From Planctomycetota bacterium (GTDB lineage Bacteria > Planctomycetota > SZUA-567): a DNA stretch of 6,298 bases. The first letter of the stretch is position 1. Each line of letters starts with the position of its first letter. The translations under genes were made by a program, and so were the position numbers. This document shows positions 1-5,498 of the stretch, piece after piece. The stretch covers positions 1-6,298 of the forward strand of contig JAJBTL010000100.1 in the NCBI GenBank assembly GCA_020860865.1, in the 5' to 3' direction. The notes beneath the pieces are model-generated. The model saw only the letters and a list, made by a program, of their open reading frames with translations. It was not told the origin of the DNA and did not search any database.

Positions 1-1194
1 AATTTCGTACGTAAGAAACCCCACATCAACGTCGGCACCATCGGCCACGTCGACCACGGCAAAACCACCCTCACTGCCGCCATCACCGCCGTCGGCTCCG
101 CCAATTTCGGCGGTGGCAAGGTCATCAGCTACGACGAAGTCGCCAAGGCGTCCGAGTCCCAGGGCCGCCGCGACCCGACGAAGATTCTCACCATCGCCAC
201 GTCCCACGTCGAGTACGAATCGGCCGAGCGCCACTACGCGCACGTCGACTGTCCCGGCCACGCCGACTATGTGAAGAACATGATTACCGGTGCCGCGCAG
301 ATGGACGGCGCCATCCTCGTCGTCGAAGCCCCGTCCGGCCCGATGCCACAGACCCGCGAACACATCCTCCTCGCCCGCCAGGTGGCGGTGCCGAAGATTA
401 TTGTGTTCCTGAACAAGTGCGACCTCATGAAGGACGAACCGGACCTCGTCGACCTCGTCGAAATAGAAGTCCGCGACCTCCTCTCCAAGTACGGCTACCC
501 GGGGGACGACGTCCCGATCATCCGTGGTTCCGCCCTGAAGGCGATTGAAGATCCGAAGGCCGACGACACCGGCGTCAAGGAACTCCTGTCGACGATGGAC
601 ACGTACTTCGACATTCCGCCGCGTGAAGAAGACAAGCCGTTCCTCATGCCGATTGAAGACGTGTTCTCGATCAAGGGCCGTGGCACCGTCGTTACCGGCC
701 GTATCGAACGCGGCGTCGTCAAGATGCAGGACAAGGTCGAGATCGTCGGTCTCGGCGACACCCGCGAGACTGTCTGCACCGGCGTTGAAATGTTCCAGAA
801 GACCCTCGACAAGGGTATGGCCGGCGACAACGTCGGCGTCCTTCTCCGTGGCGTTGAAAAGAAGGATGTCACCCGTGGCATGGTCCTTGCCGCGCCGAAG
901 TCCATTAAGCCGCACAAGAAGTTCAAGGGCGAAGTCTATGTCCTGACCGCCGACGAAGGTGGCCGTCACACGCCGTTCTTCACCGGCTACCGTCCGCAGT
1001 TCTACTTCCGGACGACGGACGTCACCGGCCAGGCGCTTCTGCCGGACGGCGTTGAAATGGTCATGCCCGGCGACAACGTCCAGATGAATGTCGAACTCCA
1101 GACCCCCATCGCGATGGAATCGCAGCTCCGCTTCGCCATCCGCGAAGGCGGCCGCACGGTCGGGTCCGGCGTCGTGACTGAAATCATCGAGTAA
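1..1194 (+). CDS. tuf: Elongation factor Tu (EF-Tu), 5'-truncated by the window edge
   Basis: EF-Tu is the cytoplasmic GTPase that delivers aminoacyl-tRNA to the ribosomal A site. The frame is open from base 1, and the first visible residues (N-F-V-R-K-K-P-H) match the usual residues just after the N-terminus, so only about four or five residues are missing. 397 residues are visible. In fragment numbering the GTPase motifs are: P-loop GHVDHGKT (15-22), switch I threonine T64 within KILTI, DCPGH (83-87, with the catalytic histidine), NKCD (138-141), and a G5-like GSAL near residue 176. Domain 2 shows GRGTVVTGRIERGVVK. Domain 3 ends in FAIREGGRTVGSGVVTEIIE, followed by tandem TAA and TAG stops. 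The oddity is switch I, where the usual RGITI reads KILTI. The gene is followed by a strong terminator, so it probably ends its own transcript. The assignment is essentially certain. Confidence 0.98.
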   Translation, partial: NFVRKKPHINVGTIGHVDHGKTTLTAAITAVGSANFGGGKVISYDEVAKASESQGRRDPTKILTIATSHVEYESAERHYAHVDCPGHADYVKNMITGAAQMDGAILVVEAPSGPMPQTREHILLARQVAVPKIIVFLNKCDLMKDEPDLVDLVEIEVRDLLSKYGYPGDDVPIIRGSALKAIEDPKADDTGVKELLSTMDTYFDIPPREEDKPFLMPIEDVFSIKGRGTVVTGRIERGVVKMQDKVEIVGLGDTRETVCTGVEMFQKTLDKGMAGDNVGVLLRGVEKKDVTRGMVLAAPKSIKPHKKFKGEVYVLTADEGGRHTPFFTGYRPQFYFRTTDVTGQALLPDGVEMVMPGDNVQMNVELQTPIAMESQLRFAIREGGRTVGSGVVTEIIE

Positions 1195-1206
1195 TAGCTT
1201 TTCACT

Positions 1207-1252
1207 CCGCCGGTTCGGGCTCTTACCCGGACCGGCGGTTGGTGTTTTGTTT
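1207..1252 (+). terminator. Intrinsic terminator downstream of tuf
   Basis: A 13-bp stem (1207-1219 with 1226-1238) contains one G-U wobble (1215/1230) and a 6-nt loop, CTCTTA. It is followed by a T-rich tract, TTGGTGTTTTGTTT (1239-1252). It starts 12 bases after the tuf stop codon. This is the cleanest rho-independent terminator in the window and should separate tuf transcription from trnW-secE. Confidence 0.85.
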
Positions 1253-1272
1253 CGTGTGGTGCGACATAGGCG

Positions 1273-1303
1273 GATGCGCGTGAAGTACTGCCACGATGCG
1301 CGT
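1273..1303. repeat. 9-bp direct repeat GATGCGCGT upstream of trnW
   Basis: GATGCGCGT occurs at 1273-1281 and again at 1295-1303, a period of 22 bp (about two helical turns). It lies in the 132-bp tuf-trnW spacer, 24 bp before the tRNA. Both copies are followed closely by TGAA (directly in the first, after TCG in the second). The spacing would suit a protein binding to one face of the DNA, but a chance duplication in GC-rich sequence is possible. I could not place a convincing sigma-70 promoter here. Confidence 0.35.
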
Positions 1304-1326
1304 TCGTGAACCCAAAATCAACAAAC

Positions 1327-1402
1327 AGGGGTGTAGCTCAATTGGCAGAGCACTGGTTTCCAAAACCAGCGGCTGGGGGTTCGACTCCCTCCGCCCCTGC
1401 CA
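1327..1402 (+). tRNA. trnW: tRNA-Trp (anticodon CCA), 3' CCA encoded
   Basis: A full 76-nt cloverleaf can be folded. The acceptor stem is 1327-1333 with 1392-1398 (one U-G pair). The D stem is GCTC/GAGC (1336-1339/1348-1351). The anticodon stem is CTGGT/ACCAG (1353-1357/1365-1369) around the loop TTCCAAA, with anticodon CCA at 1360-1362. The variable loop is CGGCT. The T stem is 1375-1379/1387-1391 around the loop TTCGACT. The discriminator is G1399 and the CCA end (1400-1402) is in the DNA. A CCA anticodon reads UGG (Trp). trnW beside tuf and secE is a common bacterial arrangement. Confidence 0.97.
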
Positions 1403-1410
1403 TATTTAAC

Positions 1411-1461
1411 CGAAGCGCGGGAACGGGGTTATGAGTAACCGGAACCGGCGGTAACGCTTCG
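1411..1461 (+). promoter_or_regulatory. Structured leader stem between trnW and secE
   Basis: CGAAGCG (1411-1417) pairs perfectly with CGCTTCG (1455-1461). It encloses a smaller hairpin, GGTT/AACC (1427-1430/1437-1440), and a self-complementary CCGGAACCGG-like stretch. The outer stem is followed by A-rich rather than T-rich sequence, so it is not a + strand terminator. It starts 9 bases after the tRNA and could help define the 3' processing boundary of a trnW-secE co-transcript. That role is inference. Confidence 0.4.
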
Positions 1462-1480
1462 AAAAACAATTCATTCGACC

Positions 1481-1516
1481 AGCCCGGCATATGGACAAAA
1501 TGTGCCGGGCTTGTCC
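1481..1516 (+). promoter_or_regulatory. 12-bp hairpin with loop complementary to the adjacent 3' flank, upstream of secE
   Basis: AGCCCGGCATAT (1481-1492) pairs with ATGTGCCGGGCT (1500-1511), with one U-G wobble and a 7-nt loop, GGACAAA. The loop bases GGACAA (1493-1498) are also complementary to TTGTCC (1511-1516), which gives a mutually exclusive alternative stem. No T-run follows, so it is not a canonical terminator. It lies 100 bases upstream of secE in an otherwise gene-free leader. Confidence 0.45.
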
Positions 1517-1610
1517 TCTGTATTCGAGATGTACGCTTTCCGTGGCGTTTTCGGGTGACACGACCCCGTTTTCAGTCCCGGCAAGCACTTCGTCAACCTG
1601 TGGAGATGCC

Positions 1611-2039
1611 ATGTACAAGGCTGGTCAAGGAATGCCGTCCCGGGTGGGGACAATGATCGTCGGCGTGCTTATCGCGTTTTATGCGTCGCACAGTTGGTAC
1701 CGGTGGCACCCGTTCAGCGCGGTCGGGCGTTCGGCCACGGTTTTTTCCGTGGATTTTGTCGTCTCCCTGGTACTTCTCGTCGGCATCGTCGCCCTGTTCG
1801 GCTGGCTCGCTTTCCGCCGTCCGGGCTCGGCCGACTACCTTATCGACATGGATGACGAGCTCCGCAAAGTGGTATGGCCTTCGGTCATGCCGCTTTTCGA
1901 TCCCAAGACCGAAGCGTGGGGATCGACCTATGTGGTCATCGTCTGCGCTATCCTCTTTACCATCTTTATCTGGCTTGTCGACCTGATTCTCCAGTATGTG
2001 GTCACCTTCGGGTTGTTCCAGAGCTGGCTGTTTGCCTGA
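1611..2039 (+). CDS. secE: Preprotein translocase subunit SecE, long three-membrane-segment form
   Basis: SecE is the small membrane subunit that clamps SecY in the SecYEG protein-export channel. The predicted protein has 142 residues, against about 60-70 for minimal SecE and 127 in E. coli. Three hydrophobic segments are visible: about 14-30, 48-68 and 105-131. Between the second and third lies the family's amphipathic cytoplasmic helix, ending in R-K-V-V-W-P-S (85-91). The last segment begins S-T-Y-V-V-I-V and contains the usual aspartate, in F-I-W-L-V-D (119-124). Between WPS and the ST that opens the last segment there are 13 residues, including P-L-F-D-P-K-T-E-A-W, apparently several more than the usual turn. 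I chose the ATG at 1611 because GGAG (1602-1605) lies 5 bases upstream. An in-frame ATG at 1491 would add 40 residues with no SecE character and lacks a ribosome site. nusG follows after 78 bp, the usual pairing. Confidence 0.93.
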   Translation: MYKAGQGMPSRVGTMIVGVLIAFYASHSWYRWHPFSAVGRSATVFSVDFVVSLVLLVGIVALFGWLAFRRPGSADYLIDMDDELRKVVWPSVMPLFDPKTEAWGSTYVVIVCAILFTIFIWLVDLILQYVVTFGLFQSWLFA

Positions 2040-2117
2040 TACAGGCGTCGGCCCCGACGGGTGGGGAAAAGTTTACCTCGGCACCACAGACACGATTTCG
2101 ACTGGAGAGTTTGCGTT

Positions 2118-2654
2118 ATGGCCACCTGGTTCGCACTCAAAGTTCAGTCCGAAAGGGAGGAACGGATCAAGAATTTAATAGCGGAAAAAATCCGCAACAA
2201 AGGGATGGGCGACGTTATTCGCACCATCCTTATCCCCACTGAAAGCGTCTCCGAAGTCCGGAAGGACGGCAAGAAACGCGTCGTCGATCAGAAAACGTAC
2301 CCCGGCTACCTGTTCATCGAAATGGATATGGACAACGATGAGGCCTGGTACATTATTACGGAAACGGCCGGCGTCAGCGGGTTTGTCTCGGCCGACCCCA
2401 GGAAGCCGCAGCCGCTTCCGGACGACGAGATGGACCGCATCCTCCGTGTCATCGACGACGGCCGGGAAAAGCCGAAGCCGAAGGTCGAGTTCGAGGCCGG
2501 CGAACAGGTCAGGATCAAGGAAGGCCCGTTCGGCAGCTACGAAGGCGTGGTCGAAGAGGTCTATCCCGATCGCGGCCAGTTGAAGGTCAACGTGTTTATC
2601 TTTGGGCGGTCGACGCCCGTCGAATTGGGTTACCACCAGGTGGAGCGAGTCTAA
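2118..2654 (+). CDS. nusG: Transcription termination/antitermination factor NusG
   Basis: NusG binds the clamp of RNA polymerase through its N-terminal domain and reaches ribosomal S10 or Rho through its C-terminal KOW domain. The protein has 178 residues, a normal length for the family. The NGN domain begins A-T-W-F-A-L-K-V (2-9) and carries the YPGY motif (61-64) and GVSGFV (85-90). A charged linker (about 113-125) leads to the KOW domain (about 127-178) with E-G-P-F (135-138), I-F-G-R (161-164) and T-P-V-E-L (166-170), ending Q-V-E-R-V. The start at 2118 is set by GGAG (2104-2107), 10 bases upstream. An earlier in-frame ATG at 2061 would add 19 residues unlike NusG. It follows secE by 78 bp, and a 240-nt spacer then leads to rplK. 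Confidence 0.97.
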   Translation: MATWFALKVQSEREERIKNLIAEKIRNKGMGDVIRTILIPTESVSEVRKDGKKRVVDQKTYPGYLFIEMDMDNDEAWYIITETAGVSGFVSADPRKPQPLPDDEMDRILRVIDDGREKPKPKVEFEAGEQVRIKEGPFGSYEGVVEEVYPDRGQLKVNVFIFGRSTPVELGYHQVERV

Positions 2655-2804
2655 CGCGGTTGGACAGTCGCGTCCGGGCATTCGTCGTCAATGGCGTTTC
2701 AGAACTTCGGAAACGGCATGACGGTGGAACCGGGCGACGGCGTCCGGTCCCATGGTAGTGGGGCTTGTTGGATACTCGCCGCTTCTCACCTGGAGGCAAC
2801 GACG

Positions 2805-2850
2805 AATCCGTGGAACCGCCGGTTGTTTGACCGGTTTTGTTCGGCGGATT
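2805..2850 (+). promoter_or_regulatory. Alternative stem-loops in the nusG-rplK leader
   Basis: The 240-nt spacer before rplK holds nested complementarity. AATCCG (2805-2810) pairs with CGGATT (2845-2850), and inside it CCGGT (2819-2823) pairs with ACCGG (2830-2834) around the loop TGTTTG. A competing pairing, CCGCC (2816-2820) with GGCGG (2843-2847), excludes both. In many bacteria L1 represses its operon by binding the rplK leader, and this is the position for such a site. I cannot identify an L1 consensus, so the function is a guess from location. Confidence 0.35.
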
Positions 2851-2894
2851 CACCGTATAGATGAGGTTCAAATACGTGGTAGCAGGAGCAAGTC

Positions 2895-3329
2895 ATGGCC
2901 AAAAAAGGCAAGGAAGTCGTCAATAAAATCAAGCTCCAATGTCCTGCCGGCGCCGCCACTCCGGCCCCGCCGGTCGGGCCCGCCCTCGGTCAGGCCCAGG
3001 TTCCGGTCGGCGAATTCGTGCAACGGTTCAACGCCGCCACCCAGGACAAAAAAGGCATTGTCGTTCCGGTCGAAATCTTTGTCTATTCCGACCGCACCTT
3101 CGACTTTGTCGTGAAAAGCCCGCCGGCGGCGGCGCTTCTCAAGAAGGCGGCCGGTATCGAGTCCGGCTCCGGCGTGCCGAACCGGAACAAGGTCGGCAAG
3201 GTCACCCAGAAGGATCTCGACGAAATCGCCGAGACCAAGAAGGCCGACCTCAATGCCAGAAGCGTGGAGCAGGCGAAGAAAATCATCGCCGGCACCGCCC
3301 GCTCGATGGGTATCGAAATCGCCGACTAG
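2895..3329 (+). CDS. rplK: 50S ribosomal protein L11
   Basis: L11 binds the GTPase-associated region of 23S rRNA and, with L10/L12, helps translation factors act on the ribosome. The protein has 144 residues, about the family's usual length. The N-terminal domain (about 1-72) carries the proline-rich P-P-V-G-P-A-L-G-Q (25-33). The C-terminal RNA-binding domain (about 75-141) ends with the signature G-T-A-R-S-M-G-I (133-140). The stretch right after GPALGQ reads A-Q-V-P-V-G-E-F, where most L11 proteins read close to H-G-V-N-I-M-E-F, so this loop/helix is divergent. AGGAG (2884-2888) lies 6 bases before the ATG. rplA follows after an unusually long 206-nt spacer. Confidence 0.97.
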   Translation: MAKKGKEVVNKIKLQCPAGAATPAPPVGPALGQAQVPVGEFVQRFNAATQDKKGIVVPVEIFVYSDRTFDFVVKSPPAAALLKKAAGIESGSGVPNRNKVGKVTQKDLDEIAETKKADLNARSVEQAKKIIAGTARSMGIEIAD

Positions 3330-3462
3330 TTGGGACTGTTCCACCTCGCGTGGGATGACCTCGATTAAACGGGCGATTCGAGCCTACAGCAACACATTAA
3401 GTACATTAAAAGCGGTACTGGGTTTTCAACGGCGGCAGATCGGAAGGTATTGGGTACCTGTT

Positions 3463-3476
3463 CGGTCGAATGACCG
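3463..3476 (+). promoter_or_regulatory. Small hairpin in the rplK-rplA spacer
   Basis: CGGTC (3463-3467) pairs with GACCG (3472-3476) around a GAAT loop. It lies in a 206-nt spacer (3330-3535) that also holds two copies of ACATTAA (3394-3400 and 3403-3409, 9-nt period) and a GGCG/CGCC pairing nearer to rplA. rplK and rplA are usually only a few bases apart. No T-run follows, and no clear promoter is seen. Its role is unknown. Confidence 0.25.
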
Positions 3477-3535
3477 CTGGCAGCCGGGTGGCGCGACATT
3501 GACGCCCGAACGGCGTGAAAACCGGGAGAAAAGAA

Positions 3536-4243
3536 ATGGCACAGAAACACAGCAAGCGGTTCCGGAAAGCGGTTGAGAACCACGATCGGCACAAGAATTA
3601 TTCCGTCGCCGACGCGGTCAACCAGGTCAAGGAAAAGGCGTCCGCGAAGTTCGATGAAACGGTCGACCTCGCGATCAAGCTGAAAATCGACGCGAAGCAG
3701 GCGGACCAGTTGGTCCGTGGCAGCTTGTCACTCCCGCACGGGATCGGCAAGTCCATGCGCGTCGTCGCCTTTGCCGAAGGCGAAATGGTCGAAGCGGCCA
3801 AGGCCGCCGGCGCCATCGAAGTCGGCGCCCAGGACCTTGTCGACAAAATCACCGGCGGCTGGATGGATTTCGACGTCGCCGTCGCCCACCCGGGCATGAT
3901 GCGTTTTGTCGGCAAGCTCGGCAAGGTGCTCGGCCCGAAAGGGCTGATGCCGAGTCCGAAGTCCGGCACGGTGACGGACAAGGTCGCGGAAGCCGTGGCC
4001 GAATTCGCCGCCGGTAAAATCGAATTCCGGAACGACAAGGAAGGCAACGTGCACATGGTTGTCGGCAAGGTGTCGTTCGACGCGGACAAACTCGTCGACA
4101 ACATCAACGCCGCCGTCCAGCACATCAAGTCCATCCGTCCCCAGGCCGTCAAGGGTGAGTACATCACCGGCGTTTACGTCGCGTCCACCATGGGCCCGGG
4201 GTTCAAGATTTCCAACCAGGCCGAAACGGCGCCGGCCAACTGA
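3536..4243 (+). CDS. rplA: 50S ribosomal protein L1
   Basis: L1 forms the mobile stalk next to the ribosomal E site and, in many bacteria, represses its own operon by binding mRNA. The protein has 235 residues, the normal size. Domain I is made by both ends of the chain and domain II by roughly residues 68-159. Family landmarks are H-G-I-G-K (68-72), leading into M-R-V-V-A-F-A (74-80), and G-P-K-G-L-M-P-S-P-K-S-G-T-V (133-146), where many L1 proteins have asparagine at the S140 position. The end shows the conserved T-M-G-P-G-F-K. The ATG at 3536 is preferred because GGGAG (3523-3527) lies 8 bases upstream. A GTG at 3515 would add seven residues with no family support. Confidence 0.97.
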   Translation: MAQKHSKRFRKAVENHDRHKNYSVADAVNQVKEKASAKFDETVDLAIKLKIDAKQADQLVRGSLSLPHGIGKSMRVVAFAEGEMVEAAKAAGAIEVGAQDLVDKITGGWMDFDVAVAHPGMMRFVGKLGKVLGPKGLMPSPKSGTVTDKVAEAVAEFAAGKIEFRNDKEGNVHMVVGKVSFDADKLVDNINAAVQHIKSIRPQAVKGEYITGVYVASTMGPGFKISNQAETAPAN

Positions 4244-4263
4244 CGGAACGCCTTCGGGCATCC

Positions 4264-4287
4264 GTCCGGGACCGGTACCATTCGGAC
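4264..4287 (+). promoter_or_regulatory. Possible leader stem upstream of rplJ
   Basis: GTCCG (4264-4268) pairs with CGGAC (4283-4287) across a 14-nt loop containing the self-complementary ACCGGT. It lies in the 70-nt rplA-rplJ spacer, where many bacteria place the L10-(L12) autoregulatory site. I do not see the kink-turn features of the known L10 leader, so this is weak. Confidence 0.2.
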
Positions 4288-4313
4288 TATGAGTCATTAT
4301 CGGGAGTGGTTTT

Positions 4314-4838
4314 ATGCCTAACAGAATTAACGTACTTCAGGTCGAGGAATACAAGAAGGCCTTCAAGGACGTCGACTTCGTCATTACGATCGGCTATCCG
4401 AAGATGACCGTCCAGGGTATTGACGAGCTTCGCACCAAGCTGGAAGCGGCCGGGAGCAAAATGCTCTTCGTCCGTAACCGCCTCGCCAATATCGCCATGA
4501 AGGAACTTGGCCACGGCGAAGTCAAGGGAATCTGCAAGGAACAGACGGCTTTTGTCTGGGGTGAAGACCCGGTCTCCGTCGCCCGCTTCCTCGTCGATTT
4601 CAAGAAGGAACACGCCGAGCTCCAACTCCACGGCGCCCTGGTGGAGAAGTCCCTTCTCGATTCGAAACAGGTTGTCGAGCTGTCCAAGAGTCCCACCAAG
4701 GACGAGCTCAAGTCCATCATTTCCGGCCAGATTATTTCCATGGGCGGCAAACTGTCGGCGCAGCTTCTCGCCGGCGGCGGCATGGTGGCGAGCCAGATCG
4801 AGAAGATTGCCAAGAAGGACGAAGAAGAAGCCGCGTAA
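4314..4838 (+). CDS. rplJ: 50S ribosomal protein L10
   Basis: L10 anchors the L7/L12 dimers to the ribosome, forming the base of the GTPase-activating stalk. The protein has 174 residues, within the usual range. The N-terminal rRNA-binding domain contains K-M-L-F-V-R-N-R-L-A (49-58), the position of the family's conserved V-K-N-T-L-like strand-turn. The C-terminal helix (about 128-168) that carries L7/L12 dimers ends in a lysine/glutamate-rich tail, K-K-D-E-E-E-A-A. GGGAG (4302-4306) lies 7 bases before the ATG. The TAA stop (4836-4838) overlaps the start of a stable hairpin. Paired with rplL as usual, but separated from it by 143 nt. Confidence 0.97.
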   Translation: MPNRINVLQVEEYKKAFKDVDFVITIGYPKMTVQGIDELRTKLEAAGSKMLFVRNRLANIAMKELGHGEVKGICKEQTAFVWGEDPVSVARFLVDFKKEHAELQLHGALVEKSLLDSKQVVELSKSPTKDELKSIISGQIISMGGKLSAQLLAGGGMVASQIEKIAKKDEEEAA

Positions 4839-4876
4839 AAGCGGCGGATGCCGTTCCGTCCGGGCGGAGCCGCTTT
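4838..4876 (+). terminator. Attenuator-like hairpin overlapping the rplJ stop codon
   Basis: AAAGCGGC (4838-4845) pairs perfectly with GCCGCTTT (4869-4876), starting on the last base of the rplJ TAA. The 23-nt loop is itself GC-rich and can form a short TCCG/CGGA stem. Only a short T3-G-T follows, so any termination would be partial. A ribosome ending on rplJ would cover the left arm, so folding would depend on translation. It could also protect a processed 3' end. Confidence 0.4.
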
Positions 4877-4936
4877 GTGGCGGCGAACCGGAACGCCGGA
4901 GCAGCCGGTCCTTCCTGGTGCAGGGTTATTATGAAT

Positions 4937-4965
4937 TTTACCGTTATTTTCACCAAAGTTATAGT
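4937..4965 (+). promoter_or_regulatory. Sigma-70-like promoter candidate in an AT-rich patch before rplL
   Basis: TTTACC (4937-4942), a 17-bp spacer and TATAGT (4960-4965) resemble -35 and -10 boxes (4/6 and 5/6 matches). The patch 4926-4967 is markedly AT-rich in a GC-rich setting. Against it, initiation near 4972 would start inside the ribosome site GAGGAG (4968-4973), leaving only about 10 bases of leader. The AT-rich patch may instead be an unstructured translation enhancer for rplL. Confidence 0.25.
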
Positions 4966-4981
4966 TTGAGGAGAAGTAGCA

Positions 4982-5392
4982 ATGTCGGCAGAAAATCGTG
5001 AATGGAATGCGGATCTCAAGGCTCTTGGCGACAAGATCGTCGGTCTCACCCTTCTGGAAGCCAAGGAACTCTCGGACTACCTCAAGGAAGTCCACGGTAT
5101 TGAACCGGCCAGCGGTGGCGCGGTGATGATGGTCGCCCCGGCCGCCGGTGGCGATGCCGGTGGCGATGCCGCCCCGTCCGTCATGGACGTCGTCCTGAAG
5201 GGCGTTCCGGACACCACCAAGAAAATTTCCGTCATCAAGGCTGTCCGCGAAATCACCGGCCTCGGCCTGAAGGAAGCCAAGGACCTGGTCGAAAAGGCGC
5301 CGAGCCCGATCAAGGAAAAGGCGTCCAAGGAAGAAGCCGACAAGCTCAAGCAGCAGCTTGAAGAAGCCGGCGGCGAAGTCGAGTTGAAATAA
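4982..5392 (+). CDS. rplL: 50S ribosomal protein L7/L12
   Basis: L7/L12 is the multicopy stalk protein that recruits EF-Tu, EF-G and other GTPases. The protein has 136 residues, a little longer than the typical 120-130. Residues about 10-40 form the dimerisation domain that binds L10. An Ala/Gly-rich flexible hinge follows (about 41-66, with A-A-G-G-D-A-G-G-D-A-A). The C-terminal factor-binding domain (about 67-136) holds K-K-I-S-V-I-K-A-V-R-E (80-90), T-G-L-G-L-K-E-A-K (92-100) and the closing G-G-E-V-E-L-K. GAGGAG (4968-4973) lies 8 bases before the ATG. The product is needed in several copies per ribosome, so the AT-rich patch upstream may support high translation. Confidence 0.97.
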   Translation: MSAENREWNADLKALGDKIVGLTLLEAKELSDYLKEVHGIEPASGGAVMMVAPAAGGDAGGDAAPSVMDVVLKGVPDTTKKISVIKAVREITGLGLKEAKDLVEKAPSPIKEKASKEEADKLKQQLEEAGGEVELK

Positions 5393-5401
5393 GTAGGAAT
5401 A

Positions 5402-5460
5402 GAAACCCGGGGATGGCGTCCGTCTGCGCGTATTTGCAGGCGGACGCCGTCTGTGGTTTC
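5402..5460 (+). terminator. Attenuator-like hairpin between rplL and rpoB
   Basis: GGCGTCCG (5415-5422) pairs with CGGACGCC (5441-5448). It continues inward through a U-G wobble and CTGC/GCAG (5424-5427/5436-5439), giving 13 bp around the loop GCGTATTT. An outer stem, GAAACC/GGTTTC (5402-5407/5455-5460), can close the structure. It begins 10 bases after the rplL stop codon. No T-run follows directly (a T6 lies at 5483-5488), so it is more likely a partial attenuator, processing site or mRNA 3'-end stabiliser than a full terminator. Confidence 0.55.
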
Positions 5461-5498
5461 TGGAATACGAAGTGGTGGGGCATTTTTTGGAGCAAATT

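Noticed and set aside
1552..1574. Terminator-like CGGGT...ACCCCG stem followed by TTTT before secE
   Set aside because: The stem is only about 4-5 bp with a bulge and the T-run is short, too weak to annotate.
1491..1610. N-terminal extension of SecE from an upstream in-frame ATG, with a CxxC-like cysteine pattern
   Set aside because: The ATG sits in a hairpin with no ribosome site, and the 40 residues resemble neither SecE nor L33. The ATG at 1611 has GGAG at proper spacing and begins with SecE-like sequence.
2061..2117. Earlier NusG start
   Set aside because: The 19 extra residues are not NusG-like. The start at 2118 has a ribosome site and gives the standard N-terminus with W-F-A-L.
2827..2862. 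Promoter for rplK from TTGACC (2827-2832) and TATAGAT (2856-2862)
   Set aside because: The boxes look good individually, but the spacer is 23 bp, too long for a normal sigma-70 promoter.
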